From contig NZ_LMJB01000006.1 of NCBI RefSeq assembly GCF_001429765.1, positions 186,001 through 250,000 of the forward strand: a stretch of 64,000 nucleotides of DNA, in the 5' to 3' direction. Origin of the DNA: Flavobacterium sp. Root901 (GTDB lineage: Bacteria > Bacteroidota > Bacteroidia > Flavobacteriales > Flavobacteriaceae). Under the pieces are notes generated by a model. The model saw only the letters and a list, made by a program, of their open reading frames with translations, was not told the DNA's origin and ran no database searches. This document shows, piece after piece, positions 57,928 through 64,000 of the stretch (position 1 is its first letter; each line of letters begins with the position of its first letter). The position numbers and the translations under genes are program-made.

Positions 57928-58545
57928 ATGAGTTTACGTAAGTATTTAACCAGCCGGGTGTTTTTTTTACAAGTATTGGCTGCGGCGGCTATCATTGCAA
58001 TTTTAGGTTATTTGTTTATGCATTGGCTGACTTTTACAACTGATCACGGACACGAAATTGCGGTTCCTAATTTAGCAAGACTGACAGAAGAACAAGTTGA
58101 AGAAAAACTAGACGAACTTGATTTAGATTATGTGCTTTTGGACAGCGTTGACTATCGAAGTGAATATCCGAAATTTAGTGTTGTTGAGCAGGATCCGCTG
58201 CCGGGAACTAAAGTAAAAGTAGGACGAAAAATATATATTAAAATTAATTCATCGGGATTTTCGTCTGTGAAAATTCCTGATTTAATTGAGAAAACATACC
58301 GTGAAGCGGTTCCAACTCTGAAAGCTTTAGGACTTGAGCCAGGAACGATTACTTATATTCCGAATCTTGGAAAAGATATGGTTTTGGAAATGCGTTACAA
58401 AGGCAGAAATTTAAAAGTAGGAGACCGTGTTTTGAAAGCGTCTAAAATTGATTTGGTTTTAGGTGACGGAAAAGCGAGTTATGTAGATGATAGTCAGGCA
58501 GACAGTACTGCAGTGCCTGTTGAAACCCCAAGTGATGAACAATAA
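57928..58545 (+). CDS. PASTA domain membrane protein
   Basis: Single-pass membrane protein of 205 aa: short basic N-terminus, one helix (about 11-32), then three PASTA units facing the periplasm (IAVPNLARLTEEQVEEKL, VKIPDLIEKTYREAVPTL and a third, weaker one). PASTA domains bind muropeptides or beta-lactams, fitting the neighbouring ddl. There is no kinase domain. I start at 57928, after the -7 box; a start 99 nt upstream would include it. Its end overlaps rluD by 11 bp. Confidence 0.87.
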   Translation: MSLRKYLTSRVFFLQVLAAAAIIAILGYLFMHWLTFTTDHGHEIAVPNLARLTEEQVEEKLDELDLDYVLLDSVDYRSEYPKFSVVEQDPLPGTKVKVGRKIYIKINSSGFSSVKIPDLIEKTYREAVPTLKALGLEPGTITYIPNLGKDMVLEMRYKGRNLKVGDRVLKASKIDLVLGDGKASYVDDSQADSTAVPVETPSDEQ

Positions 58546-59581
58546 TATTGAAGAAAATTTAGATCTGGAAGACGAATTATTTGAGCATTACAGGTTTGAA
58601 GTCCCAAAAGGTCAGGCGTTTTTGCGTATTGACAAATATTTAATGTATTTGATTCCGAATGCCACAAGAAATAAAATTCAGAATGCGGCAGCGAACGGAA
58701 ACATTTTTGTGAATGATATTCCGGTAAAATCGAATTATAAAGTAAAACCTTTTGATGTAATAACGGTTATGTTATCGCATCCGCCATTTGAAAACCATAT
58801 CCTTCCGGAAGATATTCCGCTGAATATTGTTTATGAAGATGATGCACTTTTGTTAATCAATAAAGAGCCGGGAATGGTTGTGCATCCGGGTCACGGAAAT
58901 TATACCGGAACTCTTGTAAATGCTTTGGCGCATCATTTTGATAATCTGCCAATGAACAGCAGCGAACGTCCCGGTCTGGTTCACCGAATAGATAAAGATA
59001 CGTCCGGACTTTTGGTTGTTGCGAAAACCGAAGCCGCAATGACGCACTTGGCCAAACAATTTGAAGCCAAAACAACAGAACGCGAGTATATTGCTCTTGT
59101 CTGGGGAAATGTTGTAGCCGAAAGCGGAACTATTGAAGGAAACCTTGCAAGACATTTAAAAGACCGTATGCAGATGGCAGTTTTTGCTGATCCTGAAATT
59201 GGAAAACCGGCAATTACACATTATAAAGTTTTGGAGCGTTTTGGTTATGTAACTTTGATTTCGTGTAAATTAGAAACCGGAAGGACACACCAGATTCGTG
59301 CGCACATGAAACACATTGGACATCCTTTGTTTAATGATGAACGTTACGGCGGACATTTAATTTTGAAAGGAACAACGTTTACCAAATACAAACAGTTTAT
59401 AGAGAATTGTTTTAAAGCTTTGCCACGTCAGGCGCTGCATGCTAAAACGCTTGGATTTGTTCATCCAAATACGGGAGAATTAATGCGTTTTGATACAGAA
59501 TTGCCGCAGGATTTTCAGGATTGTATTGAAAAATGGCGTAACTATGTGAAATCGCATAATACAGATGAAGAAGAGAATTAA
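58535..59581 (+). CDS. rluD: 23S rRNA pseudouridine synthase RluD-type
   Basis: Pseudouridine synthase of 348 aa for 23S rRNA helix 69 type targets. An N-terminal S4 RNA-binding domain (FLRIDKYLMYLIPNATRNKI) precedes the catalytic domain; the active-site aspartate is in RPGLVHRIDKDTSGLLVVA (motif II RxD), with GRTHQIRAHMKHIGHPL following. The ATG at 58535, overlapping the PASTA stop by 11 bp, gives the right N-terminus; a start 48 nt upstream would add an unrelated peptide. Confidence 0.94.
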   Translation: MNNNIEENLDLEDELFEHYRFEVPKGQAFLRIDKYLMYLIPNATRNKIQNAAANGNIFVNDIPVKSNYKVKPFDVITVMLSHPPFENHILPEDIPLNIVYEDDALLLINKEPGMVVHPGHGNYTGTLVNALAHHFDNLPMNSSERPGLVHRIDKDTSGLLVVAKTEAAMTHLAKQFEAKTTEREYIALVWGNVVAESGTIEGNLARHLKDRMQMAVFADPEIGKPAITHYKVLERFGYVTLISCKLETGRTHQIRAHMKHIGHPLFNDERYGGHLILKGTTFTKYKQFIENCFKALPRQALHAKTLGFVHPNTGELMRFDTELPQDFQDCIEKWRNYVKSHNTDEEEN

Positions 59582-59634
59582 TTAGATAATTAGTCAATTT
59601 GATAATTAGATAATTATTGGTTACTTATAAAATT

Positions 59635-59654
59635 AAAGCTCCTTTCGGAGCTTT
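59635..59654 (+). terminator. intrinsic terminator after rluD
   Basis: AAAGCTCC / GGAGCTTT with a TTTC loop and a run of seven T. Confidence 0.9.
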
Positions 59655-59656
59655 TT

Positions 59657-60265
59657 TTATAGGGTTTTGATAACCAGATTTTTAATTTCTGTTTTTCCAT
59701 TTGTAATAAAACCTAGTTTTCCTTTGGAGCTGAGATTGTATTTTTCTAAAGAACATTCTAAGGTTATATTGTCATTTACCGTAAATTGAAGCTGGTTGTT
59801 TTGAACTTTGATTTTTACGAGATGCCAGATATTTGATGTAAAATCAAATGGTTTTTTCAAGAGCGTCGGGCCGCCGCGTTTTCCATATTCATCGCTTTTT
59901 TCATTATAAGTCCCTCTTCCAATTATAATGTTTTTGTCAATATTGTAGGCGTAAGCGCGGATATAATTTGTTTTGTCAAAATTAAGCATCACTTCTGTAA
60001 GGTTTCCCGCCAGAAGCTTCATCTCAAAAGTAATTTCATAATTTTCGGGAAGATTCTTCTTAGAAATAATGGCTGCCCAATGTTCGGCAGATCCATTTCC
60101 TTCTAAAATTTTATTTTCTAAGGACCATTCTTTGGCTTCAAATTTCCATTCTTTTTCAAATTTTGTTTTTTCGCTAATTTGATATTCTTTGTCTTTAGTG
60201 GACAGGGTTGGTGAACAAGATATTAAAATAAAAAAAAGAAGGATTCCGGTGGTATATTTTTGCAT
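59657..60265 (-). CDS. lipoprotein with concanavalin-like domain
   Basis: Predicted lipoprotein of 202 aa (signal TGILLFFILISCSPTL, lipid Cys at about 17). The mature part is a beta-sandwich of the concanavalin/LamG or DUF1080 kind: NYEITFEMKLLAGNLTEVML, the IWHLVKIKVQNNQLQFTVND strand pair and a C-terminal KGKLGFITNGKTEIKNLVI. Such domains bind or cleave sugars, but no catalytic residues stand out. It starts 1 bp after the ABC gene and is probably coupled to it. Confidence 0.75.
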   Translation of the reverse strand: MQKYTTGILLFFILISCSPTLSTKDKEYQISEKTKFEKEWKFEAKEWSLENKILEGNGSAEHWAAIISKKNLPENYEITFEMKLLAGNLTEVMLNFDKTNYIRAYAYNIDKNIIIGRGTYNEKSDEYGKRGGPTLLKKPFDFTSNIWHLVKIKVQNNQLQFTVNDNITLECSLEKYNLSSKGKLGFITNGKTEIKNLVIKTL

Positions 60266-60266
60266 T

Positions 60267-61508
60267 TTAATTGAATTCGGGTTGCTGTTTTATTATTCCT
60301 GTTGATCCGGTTTCAGACGGTATAAGTTCAAAAACAGAAGTAGGAGCGAGGCCGGACTCAATTCTGTGGGAAACAAATAAAATCGTAACATTTGTTTCCT
60401 GTTTAATTGTGTTGATGAGCTGAATCACCAAATCTACATTTTCGTCGTCCAGACCTTCTACAGGTTCATCTAAAATTAATAATGGCGGGTGTTTTAAAAC
60501 GGCACGTACGATTAAAGCAACTCTTTGCTGGCCTATAGAAAGATCGATGAAACGTTTTTTTCTTAAATGTGTCATTTCGATTACTTCAAGCCATTGCGAA
60601 ACGATTTGTTTTTGATGCGTTGTCGGCTCAGTATAAAGCCCAATGGAATCGAAAAATCCGGAAAGAATCATTTCTTCCAAAGTATGTCCTTTTTGAAATA
60701 AATCGGTCATGGAAGTGGCGAAGATTCCGATTTGCTTTTTGATGTCCCAAACACTTTCTCCGCTGCCTTTTTTTCTTCCAAACAAAAATAAATCCTGACC
60801 AAATCCTTTTGGATTATCGCCTGTAATTAAAGATAAAATAGTACTTTTTCCGGAACCATTCGGACCAATCAACTGCCAGAATTCACCTTGTTTTATTGTC
60901 CAGGAAATGTTGTCCAGAATTTTTCTTTCCTCATAACTTACCGAAACGTTTTCCAGTTTTATTAATACACTTTCGTGGAAGGAATGCGGCTCAATTGGTT
61001 TTGGAATTGCCGATGTATTTAAGGTTTTAAAATGGCTTTCGGTTTTTGTAATGGGATACAGCTCAAAAGTATTGTCTTTGATTTGTGCTTTGTTGGGAAC
61101 AAATTCCAAAACATCAACAACACGATTTAAAAGCTGAATAATAGCAATTTCCTGAGTTAAATCTTTTAAAGAATCTGCTAAAATTACCCGCGAAGCCTGA
61201 TCCAAATGATCAAACGGATTGTCGAAAATAATAAAATCCGGGTTTTGATTGATGCAGTATTTTAAAAACTCTTTTTTGCGTTCTCCGGATGAAAAAGTAC
61301 GAAGCTGCCGGTGTGATTCAGGAGCAGCTTCTACGCTGTCATACTGATACTCTTTTTCGATGAATTTTTCAATTGCAATATCTGAGAACAAAATTCCTTT
61401 TTGGTCATTAAAAAATGCTAGTTCTCCTTTTGCTTCTCCATTTAAAATATTGTCTATAAAAGCTTTTTTATTTACCTGATTTGATAAAAGTATATCCCAA
61501 TGCTGCAT
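60267..61508 (-). CDS. ModF-like tandem ABC ATPase, degenerate first half
   Basis: Soluble protein of 413 aa with two ABC ATPase halves but no membrane domain, like ModF. The second half is complete: Walker A LIGPNGSGKSTILSL, signature LSIGQQRVALI, Walker B LLILDEPVEGLDD and a switch His. The first half has lost Walker A: no GxxGxGKS before the FSSGERKK signature, and Walker B is FIIFDNPFDHLD with Asn replacing the catalytic Glu. So the first half is likely inactive or regulatory. Molybdate use is only a family hint; no mod genes are near. Confidence 0.88.
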   Translation of the reverse strand: MQHWDILLSNQVNKKAFIDNILNGEAKGELAFFNDQKGILFSDIAIEKFIEKEYQYDSVEAAPESHRQLRTFSSGERKKEFLKYCINQNPDFIIFDNPFDHLDQASRVILADSLKDLTQEIAIIQLLNRVVDVLEFVPNKAQIKDNTFELYPITKTESHFKTLNTSAIPKPIEPHSFHESVLIKLENVSVSYEERKILDNISWTIKQGEFWQLIGPNGSGKSTILSLITGDNPKGFGQDLFLFGRKKGSGESVWDIKKQIGIFATSMTDLFQKGHTLEEMILSGFFDSIGLYTEPTTHQKQIVSQWLEVIEMTHLRKKRFIDLSIGQQRVALIVRAVLKHPPLLILDEPVEGLDDENVDLVIQLINTIKQETNVTILFVSHRIESGLAPTSVFELIPSETGSTGIIKQQPEFN

Positions 61509-61606
61509 TATGGTATCTTAAAATTTGTTGTGTGTATTGAGTTTTTGCCAAGATTTCACAGATTTAAGTGATTGCTGTTTTTAATTCTTCATCTGTGGCA
61601 AAAATC

Positions 61607-62464
61607 TTATTCTGGTTTTTTTAGTGCCATTTCGCGGTCATTTCTCGACCATTCGCTCCAGGAACCTGTATAAAGTTTTGGAATTTCAATTCCGGCATAA
61701 TCCAAAGCCAGTAAAGTATGGCAGGCAGTAACTCCGGAGCCGCAATGTACAATAGTGTTTTCCGATGATTTATTTTTTAAAACTTCAGTATATTTTTCTG
61801 CCAGAACTTTTGAGGTTTTAAAAAGGCCGTTTTCGTCCAGATTTTCGCTAAACGGAACATTTACCGCACCGGGAATATGTCCGGCGATTAAATCAAGAGG
61901 TTCTGTAAGTCCGTCAAAACGGTTTTTGTCCCTTACGTCAATTACGATTTTTTCAGAACTTTTTCTGGCTTTTTCAACGTCTTCAATATCCGCAGTTTTC
62001 AACTTCCATTCTGTAACAGGATAATTTTCTGTTTTTTGAAAATTTTCTATTTCTGAACTAACAGCAAAACCCTTTTTAACCGCTTCCTGCAGACCACCAT
62101 TTAGTACCTGAACTTTTTCATGTCCGGCCGCACGGAGCATCCACCAAAATCTTGCTGCAGCGTTTGATCCGTTTTTATCATCATAAATTACAACATGAGA
62201 TGAAGGTGAAATCCCGAGTTTTGAAAGTACTTTTGAGAATTTTGAAAAAGAAGGCAGAGGATGTCTTCCTCCATTTGCAGGATCTTTTTCAACGGCTGCC
62301 AAATCTTTATTTAAATCTACATACCGCGCGCCTTTTAAGTGTTCTGCCTTAAAATTTTCTTGGGCATTTATTCCGGCTCTGGCATCAATTAAAACAATTT
62401 CTGATTCGTTATTTAGCTTTAATAAATCATCAGCATTTATGATAGGAGAAAGTTTACTGGACAT
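61607..62464 (-). CDS. sulfurtransferase (rhodanese/MST type)
   Basis: Two-domain sulfurtransferase of 285 aa. The N-terminal rhodanese domain (VLIDARAGINAQENF-like VLIDARAGINA) is inactive-type; the C-terminal one carries the catalytic cysteine in VHCGSGVTACHTLLAL. The CGSGVTA loop is typical of 3-mercaptopyruvate sulfurtransferase (SseA) rather than thiosulfate rhodanese. Conserved VIYDDKNGSNAAARFWWML is also present. It is in a minus-strand run behind the ThuA-like gene (11 bp). Confidence 0.92.
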   Translation of the reverse strand: MSSKLSPIINADDLLKLNNESEIVLIDARAGINAQENFKAEHLKGARYVDLNKDLAAVEKDPANGGRHPLPSFSKFSKVLSKLGISPSSHVVIYDDKNGSNAAARFWWMLRAAGHEKVQVLNGGLQEAVKKGFAVSSEIENFQKTENYPVTEWKLKTADIEDVEKARKSSEKIVIDVRDKNRFDGLTEPLDLIAGHIPGAVNVPFSENLDENGLFKTSKVLAEKYTEVLKNKSSENTIVHCGSGVTACHTLLALDYAGIEIPKLYTGSWSEWSRNDREMALKKPE

Positions 62465-62475
62465 TTTAAATCGTT

Positions 62476-63327
62476 TTATTTTTTAGAATTTCCTAACCAA
62501 AGCAATGTATCAAGGATCAGTTTGCTTTGTGTTTTATTTTCAAAAGTATAGGAAAGGGTTTTGTTGGTTCCGCCTTCGTAGTCAATATCATTGTGCCCCA
62601 TATTGACATACAGCATTTTATAGTTTTTGTTGGTCCAGACTACAGGATAATATCCTTCATGCCAGATTTCATGTGCTTTTGGACCGGTTCCTAACGGAAA
62701 ACTGCTTTCGTCAATGGCCAGAAGAATTTTAATATCCGGATTTTTCCTAAGATCATTATTCCATCGGTACCATTCGTTTGGTGCAGATATGAAAGTTTTA
62801 GGAAGGTTTTTAGTAACCGGATGCAGATTTTCAACTCTCAAAACTGCCGACGTTGGCCTCCACGTATTGCTTCCGTATTCGCCTGAACCTAAAAACGTAT
62901 TATGGTACCAATCCCAATTTTGCGGATAAGCTGAATTATTTAAAGCAAATGCCGAAAAATGAAATCCGATAAAACCGCCTCCATTTTCCATATATTGCTG
63001 AAAAGCGGCACGCTGCTCCGGAGTTTCCGGTCTTGTATCTAAAAATAAAACCACCTGATAATTGGCTAAAAATTTTGCGTTTAAATTCTTCCAGTTATCG
63101 GTCGAATCGTAGACAAAATGATTTTCTTCAGCTAGTTTTGGAAACCATTTGTTGGCTTCATGTACAAAACTGATATGTGCCTGATCATTTTTTGCGGTGT
63201 AAAATGCAATTACCTTAAACTTTGGTTTTTCTTTTTTATGCTGAGAAAAAACGGAAAAGCTAATTAAAAAAAGCAGCAGTAAAATACCTTTTTTAGCCAG
63301 CGAATAAATTAGATTAAAATTTGCCAT
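62476..63327 (-). CDS. ThuA-like domain protein, exported
   Basis: Protein of 283 aa with an N-terminal signal segment (GILLLLFLISFSVFSQ) and a ThuA-like, class I glutamine amidotransferase-type fold: YQVVLFLDTRPETPEQRAAF, then GGGFIGFHFSAFALN and GYYPVVWTNKNYKMLYVNMG. In Bacteroidota, exported ThuA-like proteins occur with carbohydrate metabolism genes; trehalose use, as the family name suggests, is not proven. It lies 11 bp upstream of the sulfurtransferase gene. Confidence 0.85.
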   Translation of the reverse strand: MANFNLIYSLAKKGILLLLFLISFSVFSQHKKEKPKFKVIAFYTAKNDQAHISFVHEANKWFPKLAEENHFVYDSTDNWKNLNAKFLANYQVVLFLDTRPETPEQRAAFQQYMENGGGFIGFHFSAFALNNSAYPQNWDWYHNTFLGSGEYGSNTWRPTSAVLRVENLHPVTKNLPKTFISAPNEWYRWNNDLRKNPDIKILLAIDESSFPLGTGPKAHEIWHEGYYPVVWTNKNYKMLYVNMGHNDIDYEGGTNKTLSYTFENKTQSKLILDTLLWLGNSKK

Positions 63328-63339
63328 CGATTTATTGGA

Positions 63340-63729
63340 TTAACCTGGAATTTTTTCAATTAAAATTTCGTTTTGCGCGCTGTCAAAATAAGTACATGTC
63401 ATTTCGATAATGTCAACTCTCCATTTTGCAATACCACATTGCCCCGCATGATTGCAAAAAGTAAGATAATCTGTTTCTCCCTGCTGGTGTTTTACCAAAA
63501 ACTCTATAAAAAGTTCTTTGTTTACAGTTACAGCAATCGAAATTGGATTGTATTTTTCGTCAGATGTAACGCTGTATCCATTTACACCATAATATTCAAC
63601 ATGCCCATCATTTACAAAGGTGTCGTAACCTTTTACACCCAAAATGATTAAGTCTTGTATATAATTTGGAAAATCGGCTCCGCTTTTTACTTTAGCATGT
63701 GCTTCTTTTATTTGATCAATAGTAAACAT
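63340..63729 (-). CDS. DUF1398 family protein
   Basis: Protein of 129 aa matching DUF1398 (YbcV-like): the opening IDQIKEAHAKVKSGADFPNY, then YIQDLIILGVKGYDTFV and the later CTYFDSAQNEILIE. No enzyme activity is established for the family. It lies 12 bp upstream of the ThuA-like gene on the same strand and is probably the first gene of that run. Confidence 0.85.
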   Translation of the reverse strand: MFTIDQIKEAHAKVKSGADFPNYIQDLIILGVKGYDTFVNDGHVEYYGVNGYSVTSDEKYNPISIAVTVNKELFIEFLVKHQQGETDYLTFCNHAGQCGIAKWRVDIIEMTCTYFDSAQNEILIEKIPG

Positions 63730-63771
63730 ATTTATTATTTTAGATTATTAAATTTAGATTCGGGTTTTTTG

Positions 63772-63838
63772 CCGCGAATTACACAAATTGCACTAATTAA
63801 TTCAATGATAACTAAATTAAAATTCGTGTAATTCGCGG
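63772..63838. repeat. cgcgaatt-word hairpin with 13-bp perfect arms
   Basis: Arms CCGCGAATTACAC (63772-63784) and GTGTAATTCGCGG (63826-63838) with a 41-nt loop. It lies between DUF1398 and the hydrolase stop. Confidence 0.85.
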
Positions 63839-63850
63839 TAAAAAAAAATA

Positions 63851-64000
63851 TTATTTCAAAAATACGATTAATGGTTTTATAAATGAATCAAAAGATTCAA
63901 TATGTGGCAAATGTCCTGTATTGGGAACTTCGACTAATTTTGAATTTGGAATTGCTTTTTGTGTTTTTTTACCCAGTTCGGCATAATTTCCCATGGTTTT
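63851..64000 (-). CDS. alpha/beta hydrolase, C-terminal fragment (window edge)
   Basis: The last 49 codons of a gene that continues past the window: YAELGKKTQKAIPNSKLVEV, then PNTGHLPHIESFDSF and IKPLIVFLK with a TAA stop at 63851. The catalytic histidine of the alpha/beta hydrolase fold is in NTGHLPHIE. The 5' part, nucleophile and substrate are not visible. It runs in the same direction as DUF1398, separated by a hairpin-forming repeat. Confidence 0.8.
   Translation of the reverse strand, partial: KTMGNYAELGKKTQKAIPNSKLVEVPNTGHLPHIESFDSFIKPLIVFLK

Noticed and set aside
58487-58534. Longer N-terminus for RluD
   Set aside because: It would read out of frame through the PASTA coding end; the family start fits ATG 58535.
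1-64000. tRNA, rRNA, tmRNA, known riboswitches, intact insertion sequences
   Set aside because: Looked for by eye; none found. Short structured RNAs could still be missed without a covariance search.

Overview
This is a 64 kb, AT-rich chromosomal window from a member of the Bacteroidota, most likely a Flavobacterium or close relative. The evidence is the Bacteroidota -7 promoter box (TAnnTTTG) before many genes, weak or absent Shine-Dalgarno sequences, family-typical proteins (OstA-like protein, DUF349, RimB-RimK fusion, lipoprotein superoxide dismutase, GH130) and a gene order typical of Flavobacteriaceae. I saw no rRNA, tRNA, CRISPR array, intact insertion sequence or prophage. Most of the window is core genome; the accessory part is mainly 0.8-5.6 kb.

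Layout. 0-5.6 kb: a methyltransferase-like gene, hypothetical genes, an XRE regulator, then an accessory patch (a 121-aa protein, a three-helix membrane protein, a DUF2806 protein, an AlkB-like dioxygenase) that ends in a duplicated 3' tail of thrC. 5.6-11.7 kb: a threonine operon on the minus strand, thrA-thrB-(unknown 155-aa gene)-thrC, preceded by a 34-codon leader ORF very rich in Thr and Ile codons; this is the clearest regulatory discovery here. 12.0-17.8 kb, plus strand: hutH, a DUF47/Pit phosphate transport pair, a lipoprotein and a frameshifted SMI1/KNR4-HEAT gene. 17.8-22.5 kb, minus: a DUF421 protein, a RimB-RimK fusion and ClpC. 22.7-26.7 kb, plus: gyrA and a TPR protein. 26.8-35.9 kb, minus: an OsmC protein, a DUF349 protein, an outer-membrane-like protein, aroE, a TPR protein, a class III aminotransferase and an OstA-like protein. 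36.2-39.2 kb: a GH13 lipoprotein converging on a GH130 enzyme. 39.3-44.9 kb, minus: a membrane and phospholipid cluster, rsfS-ftsH then LUD-cdsA-psd-ACBP-lipoprotein SOD. 45-59.6 kb: birA, an SRPBCC protein, pyrE divergent from a NUDIX gene, a DUF4236 protein, a cREC protein, an M14 peptidase, a DEAD-type helicase, a PhnA-like protein, coaD, a second DUF421 protein with a zinc ribbon, ddl, a PASTA protein and rluD. 59.6-64 kb, minus: a lipoprotein, a ModF-like ABC ATPase, a sulfurtransferase, a ThuA-like protein, a DUF1398 protein and the C-terminus of an alpha/beta hydrolase cut by the window edge.

Between genes there are unusually many quasi-palindromes. Two copies of one element (7167-7272 and 49502-49603) have perfect 29-31 bp arms that differ from each other by a compensated change. 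Others are built from short repeated words (ctaaggttc-, cgcaaag-, cagattt- and ctaaaat-like), and one of these forms a good intrinsic terminator behind ddl. Three genes (XRE, pyrE, helicase) have a -7 box ending exactly 4 nt before the ATG, which suggests leaderless mRNAs.

Limits: functions come from motif recognition by eye. No database search, folding program or genome-wide repeat count was run.
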